The notes: generated by a model not told the origin, from the sequence alone. Counted from the stretch's first letter, positions 18,179-25,050 are shown. The stretch: 37,100 bases of DNA from an uncultured Eubacterium sp. (GCA_947384955.1 CANDJC010000039.1:1-37100); one strand, 5' to 3'. Numbers and translations are program-made.

Positions 18179-19476
18179 CCTTCCTGCAGCAGAAGCTTTT
18201 CGAACCATTTCCGTTTTTCCCTAGTCATTCGAAACGGGTCTGCGTCCAGAGGAAAACAGTAAACACGGTGCCGGTACATTCTGGCCAGATTTCTAGCCTG
18301 TATTTTATCTCCATAATTACCTATCAGTACAAGATTTTTCCGAAGACTGATTTTTTTTAACAGGTTCCTTGTCTGTTCACATTCCCATGGTCTGCTTCCC
18401 ATGACAACTATCAGTCTTTTTTCACTTTCCAGAATATCTTCTATCTGTACGCCATAATCCTGAATATACAGTTTCTCTGCCCTGTCCCATTTTGCAATTC
18501 CTTCGCCATAATAAGGCATGCCCCGAAACTTTTCATATATCACAAGTCCGTCTTTTCTCATGTATCCGGTATCTTCTTTTGCCAAAAGCCTGATACAGTC
18601 CGACTTATGATATTCCTGGTAGATACACGGGCCGTAATACTGACTGCAAAAACAGGTCAGCGCGATTGCCAGGTGTGTCGTTCCTACCCGCGGCTGTGTT
18701 CCTGCTACTGCTATTTCTGTTAAGAGATGCTTTGTTTTTTTGTGCTGATAATTCTGATAACCGTTATTTATAACCTGATTCAGCTCAGCCGTCAATTCCG
18801 AAATCGAAACATAACGTTCCTCTCTGGTGTAAGCTGTGGCTTTTTGAATAAACGGTTTTAGAATTTGGAACTCTTCCTTTAACATCTTCGAAGCCATAAA
18901 TTCCAGAATCTTTCCAATGCCGTAAATATCTGCTCTGGCATCACAGGAAATACCCTGATATTTTTCCGGAGGTGCAAATCCTTCTGTCCCAAAATTTTGG
19001 AATGTATTTCCGCTGCTGGTAATAAAAGATGATATGCCAAAATCGATTAAAACAATACGTTTTCCACATAATATGATATGTTCAGGCTTTAAATCCTGAT
19101 AAATAATCGGTTCCGGTTTCTGTTCATGCAGATATTTTATTACATCGCAAATCTGCAGTGCCATATGGATTACCGTATCTATGGAAATACAGTCATGATG
19201 AAGCACAAATGCTTCTAATGATTGTCCCTGGATATATTCCTCAATAATATAAAATGACTCATTATCTTCTTCTACATCGTAAATAGTGGGGATACCGGGA
19301 TGTTTCAGATTTTTAAGAATATTTGCTTCCAGAAGAAACTGCGGCTGCATGGAATGTGCTGTCTTACTGATACACTTAACTGCACGATACGCCTTCAGTT
19401 TCCTGTGTTCGGCTAGAAATACCTCACTGCTGTTTCCCTGTCCAATACAGGAAACAAAACGGTACTTGCCGGACAA
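18172..19476 (-). CDS. Ser/Thr protein kinase fused to a degenerate P-loop domain
   Basis: A 434-residue protein as drawn from TTG. The kinase domain (about 1-235) has the Gly loop IGQGNSSEVF, K34 (AVK), E50, the catalytic loop Y126-QD-LKPEH with D128, and D145-F-G. HRD is YQD and the usual Asn after LKP is H133, so activity could be weak or altered. GTEGFAPPEKYQ follows the activation segment. From about 253 a second domain starts with EIAVAGTQPRVGTTHLAIAL, a P-loop with Thr266 where Lys is expected, and continues as a MinD/TadZ-like fold. No membrane segment is visible. TTG 19476 lacks a Shine-Dalgarno sequence; AAAGGAG lies seven bases before an in-frame ATT at 19491, a more likely start. 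First gene of a four-gene operon. Confidence 0.85.
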   Translation of the reverse strand: MSGKYRFVSCIGQGNSSEVFLAEHRKLKAYRAVKCISKTAHSMQPQFLLEANILKNLKHPGIPTIYDVEEDNESFYIIEEYIQGQSLEAFVLHHDCISIDTVIHMALQICDVIKYLHEQKPEPIIYQDLKPEHIILCGKRIVLIDFGISSFITSSGNTFQNFGTEGFAPPEKYQGISCDARADIYGIGKILEFMASKMLKEEFQILKPFIQKATAYTREERYVSISELTAELNQVINNGYQNYQHKKTKHLLTEIAVAGTQPRVGTTHLAIALTCFCSQYYGPCIYQEYHKSDCIRLLAKEDTGYMRKDGLVIYEKFRGMPYYGEGIAKWDRAEKLYIQDYGVQIEDILESEKRLIVVMGSRPWECEQTRNLLKKISLRKNLVLIGNYGDKIQARNLARMYRHRVYCFPLDADPFRMTREKRKWFEKLLLQEGW

Positions 19477-19536
19477 AGTTGATATATTAATGCTTTTACT
19501 CCTTTCTGACTAAGGGTGTAAGCATCTCTTGTAACT

Positions 19537-19565
19537 GTTATAACATGTCAGAATCCATTTTGCAA
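19537..19565 (-). promoter_or_regulatory. Promoter of the kinase/P-loop/SAF operon
   Basis: Minus-strand TTGCAA (19565-19560), 17 bases, TATAAC (19542-19537), with an extended -10 TG one base upstream. The leader to the kinase gene is about 40-50 nt. Confidence 0.7.
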
Positions 19566-19626
19566 GTCTTTTTTTGAAAAAATTTAAATTTTTATAAAAA
19601 TTTTAAAAAATATGTACATTCTATGC

Positions 19627-19655
19627 TTGACTAACATATGTATTTTTTATATACT
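19627..19655 (+). promoter_or_regulatory. Promoter of mecA
   Basis: TTGACT (19627-19632), 17 bases, TATACT (19650-19655), each one base from consensus. It is divergent from the kinase operon promoter and about 75 bases before mecA. The DNA between the two promoters is A/T-tract rich. Confidence 0.75.
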
Positions 19656-19731
19656 TTGTTTACTTCAAGCTGACAATTGCAATTTTAAAATAATACAATA
19701 TACCATAAGAAAGTATTAAGGGAGTGATTCA

Positions 19732-20547
19732 ATGAAAATCGAAAAAGTAAGTGACACCCAGATTCGTTGCACACTGACTAAGGAAGATCTCGCAGACCGC
19801 CACTTAAAGATTAGTGAACTGGCATACGGCACCGAAAAAGCTAAAAATCTCTTTCGCGATATGATGCAGCAAGCTTCTTATGAGTTTGGATTTGAAGCCG
19901 ACGATATCCCTTTGATGATAGAAGCAATTCCAGTATCATCCGATACCATTATTCTGCTGATTACCAAAGTAGAATACCCGGAAGAGCTGGATACCCGTTT
20001 CTCCAAATTTTCAGATGCTGATTACGATGATTCTTTCTCAGGCTATGGCTCAGACCAGGGCGAACCTTACGAAGCTGCCAGCGCCAATGATATTTTAGAC
20101 TGGTTCCAGAAGATTCAGCAGGAAGCCAGAGCCAATACAGAAAATGTGAAAAAGAAAAAGAATAAACCAGAAGACTTCATTCCATTAGATCAGGCTGTCA
20201 GACGTGAAGCGAAAGAAACTGTTCCTAGTTCTCCTGCTATCGAAATCCCTGTTGATTTGACAAAACTGTTCCTGATTCATAATCTGGATACGATGTCTAA
20301 AATCTCAGCTGTATTAGAAGGTTATTACCATGGAGACAATACTTTGTTCCGCGACTCACAGAGTCATGTATTTTATCTCGTAGTCCATAAAAGTTCTCAT
20401 ACACCTGAGGAGTTTAACAAAGTATGCAATATTTTATCTGAATACTCTACACAGATTAATTTTACAGATTCCATAGAAGCTTATTTTAATGAACATTTTG
20501 ACTGTATGATACGCAGCAGGGCGTTACAGCAGTTTGCGGCTATTTGA
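19732..20547 (+). CDS. mecA: Adaptor protein MecA
   Basis: A 271-residue MecA. The N-terminal substrate-binding domain begins MKIEKVSDTQIRCTLTKEDL and includes ELAYGTEKAKNLFRDMMQQA. An acidic and lysine-rich linker (about 90-165) follows. The C-terminal ClpC-binding domain is about 180-271 (FLIHNLDTMSKISAVLEGYY, VVHKSSHTPEEFNKVCNILS). MecA delivers substrates to ClpCP and promotes ClpC hexamer assembly. GGGAG lies nine bases before ATG. It is monocistronic with its own promoter and terminator and converges on a DUF1858 gene across a large palindromic repeat. Length is slightly above the Bacillus protein because of the linker. Confidence 0.93.
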   Translation: MKIEKVSDTQIRCTLTKEDLADRHLKISELAYGTEKAKNLFRDMMQQASYEFGFEADDIPLMIEAIPVSSDTIILLITKVEYPEELDTRFSKFSDADYDDSFSGYGSDQGEPYEAASANDILDWFQKIQQEARANTENVKKKKNKPEDFIPLDQAVRREAKETVPSSPAIEIPVDLTKLFLIHNLDTMSKISAVLEGYYHGDNTLFRDSQSHVFYLVVHKSSHTPEEFNKVCNILSEYSTQINFTDSIEAYFNEHFDCMIRSRALQQFAAI

Positions 20548-20603
20548 TGATTTTTGAGAAATGACCTTTTCACTGGATGAGATTTTTGGGAGGGCATGTA
20601 AAA

Positions 20604-20633
20604 ACAGGGCATAGTGTTATGCCCTGTTTTTTA
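20604..20633 (+). terminator. mecA terminator
   Basis: ACAGGGCAT - AGTGTT - ATGCCCTGT followed by TTTTTAT: a nine-base-pair GC-rich stem with a U-tract, 56 bases after the mecA stop. Confidence 0.92.
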
Positions 20634-20706
20634 TGTTCTGACGAGGAATTGTGGAGAAAAGGAATTGGGAAATGGAAGAGTAATTGGGGATTTAGGTTGT
20701 TTTTGG

Positions 20707-20993
20707 ACGGACGCTGGATGGAGAAACTTTTTCCTTCTGATGTTCCGCTTCCGAAAAGCAGGAAGTTCTAAGTTTTCTGCGTCAAAGCTGTGGCAGCGGA
20801 CGGACCGGCGCCTGATGCCCTGGCGTTACTGGAAGCTCCAAGCAATGGCACTGGCAGGCGCCTTTTTGGGACTTTAAAGTTTTATTATAATAAAGGCGGA
20901 GTGTCCCCAAATCCTGGGTATTGAGCAGAAAACAAAGAACTTCCAGCTTTTCTCCAGAGTCACATCAGAAGGAAAAAGTTTCTCCATCCAGCT
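20707..20993 (+). repeat. Structured repeat element copy C (left half of large palindrome)
   Basis: About 287 bases. Its ends are inverted repeats of roughly 60 bases (GGACGCTGGATGGAGAAA ... TTTCTCCATCCAGC, plus CTTCTGATGT and AGCAGGAAGTTCT partners). The core hairpin is 20807-20862, with GGCGCC at both ends and GATGCCCTGGCGTTACTGG inside. TTCTGCGT and GGCAGCGGACGGACCGGC precede it; ATTGAGCAGAA follows it. A perfect palindrome TTTATTATAATAAA lies at 20881-20894. The same ordered boxes occur at 29k and 37k. Copy D is its inverted partner. The open frames inside are not supported as genes. Confidence 0.85.
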
Positions 20994-21108
20994 GTTTTTG
21001 GCGGATTCAAAGTTAATCTGGATTTCTGAGTTAAATGGTTTTACATTACAATCTGTTTAAACATTAAAAATTAGAACCCGAACTAATAAATAAAATTCTG
21101 CCAATACC

Positions 21109-21400
21109 AGCCGGAGGGAGGAGATGTTTCCTTTCTGATGTGACTCTGGAGAAAAGCTGGAAGTTCTTAACTTTCTGCTCAATATCCAGGATTTGGGGAC
21201 ACACCGCCTTTATTATAATAAAACTTTGAAGTCCCCAAAAGGCGCCTGCCAGTGCCACTTCTTAGAGCTTCCAGTAACGCCAGGGCATCAGGCGCCGGTC
21301 CGTCCGCTGCCACAGCTTTAACGCAGAAAGTTTAGAACTTCCTGCTTTTCGGAAGCGGAACATCAGAAAGGAAACATCTCCTTCCTCCGGCGTCCGTTCA
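21109..21400 (-). repeat. Structured repeat element copy D (right half of large palindrome)
   Basis: The reverse complement of this segment matches copy C at roughly 90 percent along its whole length, with scattered substitutions and one-base indels. The core hairpin is 21241-21296, GGCGCC to GGCGCC. Its outer end reads CTCCTTCCTCCGGCGTCCGTT. The 115-base spacer 20994-21108 between the copies shows no gene. The pair lies between the converging 3' ends of mecA and the DUF1858 gene. Confidence 0.85.
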
Positions 21401-21437
21401 GAAACAACGTTCAACAATCAATTTCCCATAAAAAAAT

Positions 21438-21476
21438 AAAGCCAGATACAGCCTCCTCAGCATTGTACCCAGCTTT
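21438..21476 (-). terminator. Terminator of the DUF1858 gene
   Basis: Minus strand AAAGCTGGGTACA, 13-base loop, TGTATCTGGCTTT, then ATTTTTTTATG; two G-U pairs. It lies about 40 bases past the stop. Confidence 0.8.
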
Positions 21477-21518
21477 CATTTTTAATTACTATTCATTTAA
21501 TGAAACTGCATATCTCAT

Positions 21519-21731
21519 TTATGCTTCATTTTGTGCCAGAAAATCATTAATTTCTTTCACAAGCGAATCTGCTTCAATTCCATGAACCATAGCTGCTTCT
21601 TCGATTGTTTCCATCTGAGAAGACGGGCATCCAAGACAGTGCATTCCGATATTTAATAAAATCGGTGCAATTTTTTCATTAATCTGAAGCAGTTCCCCTA
21701 TCATTGTATTTTTTGTAACCTGCTGTGCCAT
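21519..21731 (-). CDS. DUF1858 domain protein
   Basis: A 70-residue DUF1858 protein. This domain also occurs at the N-terminus of ScdA/RIC-type iron-sulfur repair proteins and near hybrid-cluster proteins; as a stand-alone gene its role is not established. Seen: TKNTMIGELLQINEKIAPIL, then the conserved GMHCLGCPSSQMETIEEAAM with a CxxC pair, and a helical C-terminus. The CxxC may bind metal or act in redox; that is inference. GGAGAAACAGATT precedes ATG. It is monocistronic with its own promoter and terminator. Confidence 0.88.
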   Translation of the reverse strand: MAQQVTKNTMIGELLQINEKIAPILLNIGMHCLGCPSSQMETIEEAAMVHGIEADSLVKEINDFLAQNEA

Positions 21732-22107
21732 AATCTGTTTCTCCTTTTCTTAGTATTCAGGCATTCATAATCTGCCCTTATTCCTAATAAATATACTATA
21801 GTGCTGTTTTAATGTCAAATTATAAGTTTACGTTTTATTTGTTTTTATATATCATCTATTACAGTTCAGATATATTTGTGTATATTTACTGTACACCGAA
21901 TAAAAGTGATTCAGGAGTCTTTCTGAACTGTTGCTATCTTGCAGCTGATAAAAATTTTGTACTATTTTATTAACACCAGTTTACAGCTTTTTTATATTTC
22001 AATGCTTTCTGTGAAAATTTGAACTATATATTGTACCTAATTATGGCAGAGTAATCTATATATGTATAGAATCAAAAACTTGTAAACTGCTGTTTTATTA
22101 AGATACA
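21732..22107. other. Intergenic region without a supported gene
   Basis: Besides the DUF1858 promoter near 21790-21818, this 376-base AT-rich stretch shows no open frame with a ribosome binding site, no convincing terminator for the gene at 22108 and no repeat. Confidence 0.5.
21790..21818 (-). promoter_or_regulatory. Promoter of the DUF1858 gene
   Basis: Minus-strand TTGACA (21818-21813), 17 bases, TATATT (21795-21790). The -35 is a perfect match. The leader is about 55 nt. Confidence 0.75.
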
Positions 22108-22476
22108 TTATTTATATTCATTCTCAATTTGTGTAGTCACCTTTTTTATCATTAATTTCATGATTTCATCTTCTGATAGCTTCAGATAATCACTATTTAT
22201 ATTTTTACTAATATAAAATCCCGAAAGCAGCCCGGCCTTAAAATAAATGTTTTGACATGCACTGTAAAAATCAGATACAGCTGCACAAATGCCAATATTT
22301 TCTCTGCTGTCTGTATTATAAATCTTATCAATTGTATCAAATAAATCTTCGCATTTTTCATCAGCTTTCCGATAACCTGATTCCTCTTCTGCTCTCATAT
22401 TACATATACCATCCTCAATATAATTCACAATATTATCTGTTTTAGCAAGTTTTTTAATGGCATCAAAATTATTCAT
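22108..22476 (-). CDS. Hypothetical helical protein, divergent from XRE regulator
   Basis: I do not recognise this 122-residue protein. It looks mostly alpha-helical with many acidic residues (MRAEEESGYRKADEKCEDLF) and a hydrophobic middle (ICAAVSDFYSACQNIYFKAG). The C-terminal half SEDEIMKLMIKKVTTQIENE is amphipathic. There is no signal peptide or convincing membrane helix. AAGGAGATTACAG precedes ATG, a good ribosome binding site. It shares a 119-base divergent control region with an XRE-family gene, so the two are probably co-regulated, perhaps as effector and repressor; that is inference from position. Confidence 0.7.
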   Translation of the reverse strand: MNNFDAIKKLAKTDNIVNYIEDGICNMRAEEESGYRKADEKCEDLFDTIDKIYNTDSRENIGICAAVSDFYSACQNIYFKAGLLSGFYISKNINSDYLKLSEDEIMKLMIKKVTTQIENEYK

Positions 22477-22511
22477 CTGTAATCTCCTTACATTTATCTT
22501 TCTTACTTTTA

Positions 22512-22574
22512 TTCTTGTTAAGAATAATATTATCAGAAATTGATACTATAATCAAGAAAAATTCTTAACAGGAA
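22512..22574. promoter_or_regulatory. Paired inverted operator sites and a promoter in the divergent region
   Basis: TTCTTGTTAAGAA (22512-22524) and TTCTTAACAGGAA (22562-22574) are inverted copies (12 of 13 bases), 50 bases apart centre to centre, about five helical turns. Between them lies a minus-strand promoter TTGATT-17-TAATAT (22555-22527) for the hypothetical gene. The plus-strand XRE promoter is less clear; a TATAAT is at 22547-22552. The arrangement suits cooperative or looping binding by the XRE protein. Confidence 0.6.
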
Positions 22575-22595
22575 TACTTAAATGGGGTACTAAAT

Positions 22596-22886
22596 ATGAA
22601 AGCATTCTGGTATAATCAGGACCGCAAAAATGTATGCGGTATAAGAATTAGAGAATTGCGGAAACAGAAACATCTGTCTGCAAAAAAACTTGAAATTAAA
22701 GCATCTCTGGCTGGATACAGCAGTCTGACACAAAATGTAATTACGAAAATCGAACTTGGAATTCGTTTTGTGGCTGATTATGAGGTGGCTATTTTTGCAG
22801 AATTATTAGATACCACCCCTGAATATCTGCTTGCATTTTCTCCCGAGAACAGCAGTAATATAAATGAATCGGATAGTTGTATTTAA
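22596..22886 (+). CDS. XRE-family helix-turn-helix regulator
   Basis: A 96-residue single-domain regulator. The HTH spans about residues 18-75: IRIRELRKQKHLSAKKLEIK, NVITKIELGIRFVADYEVAI and FAELLDTTPEYLLA. The family usually acts as a dimeric repressor. The Shine-Dalgarno sequence is weak (GGGG ten bases upstream). It is transcribed away from the gene at 22108 with two candidate operator half-sites between them. No clear terminator separates it from the ferredoxin promoter at 22925. Confidence 0.85.
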   Translation: MKAFWYNQDRKNVCGIRIRELRKQKHLSAKKLEIKASLAGYSSLTQNVITKIELGIRFVADYEVAIFAELLDTTPEYLLAFSPENSSNINESDSCI

Positions 22887-22924
22887 AATAATACAGTCCG
22901 CGTATAATTGTTTCATTTTCCCAC

Positions 22925-22953
22925 TTGTATTAATTGCATTTTTGTATTAGAAT
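22925..22953 (+). promoter_or_regulatory. Promoter of the ferredoxin gene
   Basis: TTGTAT (22925-22930), 17 bases, TAGAAT (22948-22953); leader about 45 nt to the ferredoxin ATG. Confidence 0.55.
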
Positions 22954-23005
22954 AGTTTCAGCGGACAAGGTTCGTATCTATCAAATTATAAGGAGGATTT
23001 TAACA

Positions 23006-23176
23006 ATGGCATACAAAATTACAGATGCTTGTGTTAGCTGTGGAACATGTGAAGGAGAATGTCCGGTAGGTGCAATCTCTGCAGGCGAAGGAAAATATGA
23101 AATCGACGCTGATGCCTGCGTTAGCTGCGGAACATGTGCTGGTGCATGTCCTACAGGTGCTATTGAAGAGGGCTAA
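23006..23176 (+). CDS. 2[4Fe-4S] clostridial-type ferredoxin
   Basis: A 56-residue ferredoxin with two CxxCxxCxxxCP cluster motifs, CVSCGTCEGECPVG and CVSCGTCAGACPTG, separated by the usual loop. Such ferredoxins are low-potential electron carriers in anaerobes, serving pyruvate:ferredoxin oxidoreductase, hydrogenase or Rnf. AAGGAGG is nine bases before ATG 23006; the frame is open 24 codons further upstream, but that extension lacks a ribosome binding site and is not ferredoxin-like. It is monocistronic, with a strong terminator. Confidence 0.97.
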   Translation: MAYKITDACVSCGTCEGECPVGAISAGEGKYEIDADACVSCGTCAGACPTGAIEEG

Positions 23177-23255
23177 TTACCCATTGTGAATTTGTGTTAC
23201 ATACAAAAGAACATTGCTGGTAACAGGAAGTTTTGTACTTCACTGTAAACATTTT

Positions 23256-23288
23256 AAAACCGCCGGTTCTCCGGCGGTTTTATTTATT
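23256..23288 (+). terminator. Ferredoxin terminator
   Basis: AAAACCGCCGG - TTCT - CCGGCGGTTTT followed by ATTTATT: an 11-bp GC-rich stem with a stable tetraloop. It can also serve the converging MerR-type gene, since A-rich sequence precedes it. Confidence 0.93.
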
Positions 23289-23318
23289 ATCCCATATGTA
23301 AAGCAATCTATGTTTCAT

Positions 23319-24002
23319 TTAAATCATTAAATCCGGAGCCAGCTCATTTTTGCTTTTTAGCAGTTTTCGTTCTTTGCGGCTTAACCGTTCTTTCTTCATA
23401 CGGCGCCTGCCGTGTTTTCCCATGCTGCGGATTGCCTCATCCAGTTTTCGGAAGCGTTCCTCTTCCTGTTCCTCCTGTGTGCGCATCAGATAATTCATTT
23501 CTTTAATGACATGCTCACCGACCTGAAGTCCTACTTCCTCGCCCAGCTCCTGATTGTTGTCACTGATTGCTCTGCGCACGATTTCTGTCATCATAGACTG
23601 AAACTGCTCCATGCGTTTTTCACGCTGAGCGTCTTCATTCAGCTGACTGGTTTTCTGTGTTACATGAATTACTTCATTTTTTGACATTTCCCTTTGACAT
23701 ACCTCCTCACCGATTTCCATGCCATCTACTTTTTCAATACGAATTGCCGGCTCCATATTACTCTCCTCCTTACGCTCTTTTTCGTCCTGCAAAATAAGCC
23801 TGATTGCTTTGAGCTGGTATCCACGTTCTTTTAATTCTTTTATCCTTAAAAATTCCTGTATGTTTTCCTGTGTATAATAACGGTGTCCCAGTTCGTTCCT
23901 CGGAACAGTCAGTTCCAATTCATCTTCCCAGTACCGCAGAACATGTGATTCAACCTGCACAATGTTTGCTGCATCTGAAATCATATAACGTACTTTTTCC
24001 AC
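23319..24002 (-). CDS. MerR-family transcriptional regulator
   Basis: A 227-residue protein with an N-terminal MerR winged HTH (about 5-75: YMISDAANIVQVESHVLRYW, NELGHRYYTQENIQEFLRIK, ELKERGYQLKAIRLIL). The remainder is a long charged helical/coiled region with Met and Glu richness and a very basic C-terminus (GRRRMKKERLSRKERKLLKS). No effector-binding Cys set is seen, so it is not a metal-type MerR. GTG 24002 is the start, with AGGAGG eight bases upstream. It has its own promoter and a structured leader. The target is unknown. Confidence 0.85.
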   Translation of the reverse strand: MEKVRYMISDAANIVQVESHVLRYWEDELELTVPRNELGHRYYTQENIQEFLRIKELKERGYQLKAIRLILQDEKERKEESNMEPAIRIEKVDGMEIGEEVCQREMSKNEVIHVTQKTSQLNEDAQREKRMEQFQSMMTEIVRRAISDNNQELGEEVGLQVGEHVIKEMNYLMRTQEEQEEERFRKLDEAIRSMGKHGRRRMKKERLSRKERKLLKSKNELAPDLMI

Positions 24003-24024
24003 TTAGAAAACCTCCTTTTTCTAA

Positions 24025-24074
24025 TGCATGGCGGGTCGAAGCATTCTAACTGCTATAGCCCGGCTTTGCATGCA
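24025..24074 (-). promoter_or_regulatory. Stem-loop in the leader of the MerR-type gene
   Basis: TGCATG (24025-24030) pairs with CATGCA (24069-24074). CGGG (24032-24035) pairs with CCCG (24059-24062), and AGCA (24040-24043) with TGCT (24051-24054). The structure lies between the promoter and the AGGAGG of the gene and would be in the mRNA leader. It may be a protein-binding dyad or an RNA structure. In the rest of the gap, 24108-24293, I see nothing. Confidence 0.5.
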
Positions 24075-24078
24075 CTGT

Positions 24079-24107
24079 ATAATATCCAGCCCCGCGCCGA
24101 ACTGTAA
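24079..24107 (-). promoter_or_regulatory. Promoter of the MerR-type gene
   Basis: Minus-strand TTACAG (24107-24102), 17 bases, TATTAT (24084-24079). The start point would place the leader stem-loop at the very 5' end of the mRNA. Confidence 0.5.
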
Positions 24108-24293
24108 CATATAACTTCTGTAATCAAGTATAGCCTACTGCATGTCCATGCACAATTTTATTTCATCGTGAAATATTGACAGGAAAAAACAGCTGAAGGG
24201 GATTTTTAATAGATAATTTGCAGTATTTTGTCATATGAAAGAGAATTAATCAAAAAATCTGAAAAGCATGAAGATAACTTTTTTACATAAAAG

Positions 24294-24333
24294 AAAGCAT
24301 TGTGTATTCTATTCTGAAAAAACACAATGCTTT
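24294..24333 (-). terminator. Terminator of the gdpP-rplI-dnaB-retropepsin operon
   Basis: AAAGCATTGTGT (24294-24305) pairs perfectly with ACACAATGCTTT (24322-24333) over 12 bp. It lies eight bases past the stop of the retropepsin-like gene. T-rich sequence follows on both strands, so it may be bidirectional. Confidence 0.8.
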
Positions 24334-24340
24334 TTTGTCG

Positions 24341-24799
24341 TTATTCTTGTTTTATTCCATTACACAAAACAAACTGTCTTCCATCTCTGCTCTCTATTCT
24401 AAGATTACGAACAATGCTCTCTGTATCTGGAACATCTATATTCAACACATGATTTACTGTATCTATCTGATAAATCAGCCCGTCAAACATAGCCGCACTT
24501 AATATAAAATTAAAAGAAGCATCAATATCATTATTTGCAATAATATGCATATTAGGATATACAATACCGCCCAAATCAATATTTACCCTGTATAAATTAC
24601 CATATGCTGTACCTCCAAAACCTGATAACTTTATATTATCCCTGACAAATACTGCTCCAAGATAAGAAGTAAGAATTTCTTCATCATCAGTCCATACTGG
24701 AATATATGCCCCTGTATCAAGCAGAGCAGTAAGTCCGTTTTTCAATACTACAACTGGTCTTTGATGTTTTTTATCAAGTCTCATTGTAAACTGTTTCAT
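24341..24799 (-). CDS. Retropepsin-like aspartic protease domain protein
   Basis: A 152-residue protein built like a single-domain retropepsin. VVVLKNGLTALLDTGAYIPV has the D-T-G-A catalytic motif after a beta hairpin. KLSGFGGTAYGNLYRVNIDL has the Gly-rich flap-like region, and NFILSAAMFDGLIYQID resembles the conserved I-L-G-x-x-x-F/L segment with Ser for Gly. There is no signal peptide or membrane segment, so it is probably cytoplasmic and would act as a homodimer. ATG overlaps the TGA of the preceding small gene (ATGA), with AGGTG upstream. The substrate is unknown. Protease activity is inferred from the motif. Confidence 0.72.
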   Translation of the reverse strand: MKQFTMRLDKKHQRPVVVLKNGLTALLDTGAYIPVWTDDEEILTSYLGAVFVRDNIKLSGFGGTAYGNLYRVNIDLGGIVYPNMHIIANNDIDASFNFILSAAMFDGLIYQIDTVNHVLNIDVPDTESIVRNLRIESRDGRQFVLCNGIKQE

Positions 24800-25038
24800 A
24801 ATACACCTGCCATTCCAAACTGTAAATGGCCGTCTGGATTTGTATGGCGTGAAATAATTTCACCTTTCAATACAAGTCTCGTAAGCTCAGATTTTGTTTT
24901 ATCTGTGTATTTAACAACAGCAGATTCCACAGAAATTCCATCATTATCCATATACTGCACATCTGTCAATCCTACCCATTGGTCAGGATATTGTTCTTGT
25001 ATTTGTTCCCATGTTAATCTCTCCATATAAAAACACAT
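24796..25038 (-). CDS. Small protein paired with retropepsin-like gene
   Basis: I do not recognise a named family for this 80-residue protein. The body starts ERLTWEQIQEQYPDQWVGLT and continues with a strand-rich stretch, SVESAVVKYTDKTKSEL, then GEIISRHTNPDGHLQFGM. It looks like a small alpha-plus-beta fold. ATG 25038 has AGGAAAGG directly upstream; ATG 25026 is an alternative giving MERLTW. It begins 12 bases after the dnaB stop and overlaps the retropepsin-like gene by four bases, so the two are very likely one functional unit carried at the end of the dnaB operon. A partner, inhibitor or substrate role is speculation. Confidence 0.75.
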   Translation of the reverse strand: MCFYMERLTWEQIQEQYPDQWVGLTDVQYMDNDGISVESAVVKYTDKTKSELTRLVLKGEIISRHTNPDGHLQFGMAGVL

Positions 25039-25050
25039 CCTTTCCTAACT

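Noticed and set aside
20577-20877. Small plus-strand open frames inside the palindrome
   Set aside because: They run through the mecA terminator and the repeat core, lack ribosome binding sites, and their protein sequence follows the inverted repeat; not genes.
20707-21400. Retron msr/msd or group II intron RNA
   Set aside because: No reverse transcriptase gene in the window and no domain V-type or a1/a2 retron signature recognised.
22934-23005. N-terminal extension of the ferredoxin
   Set aside because: No ribosome binding site before the upstream ATG, while AAGGAGG precedes ATG 23006 and ferredoxins start there.
24020-24080. tRNA-like fold upstream of the MerR-type gene
   Set aside because: No T-loop consensus (GGTTCGAATCC), no acceptor stem with CCA; it is a simple stem-loop.
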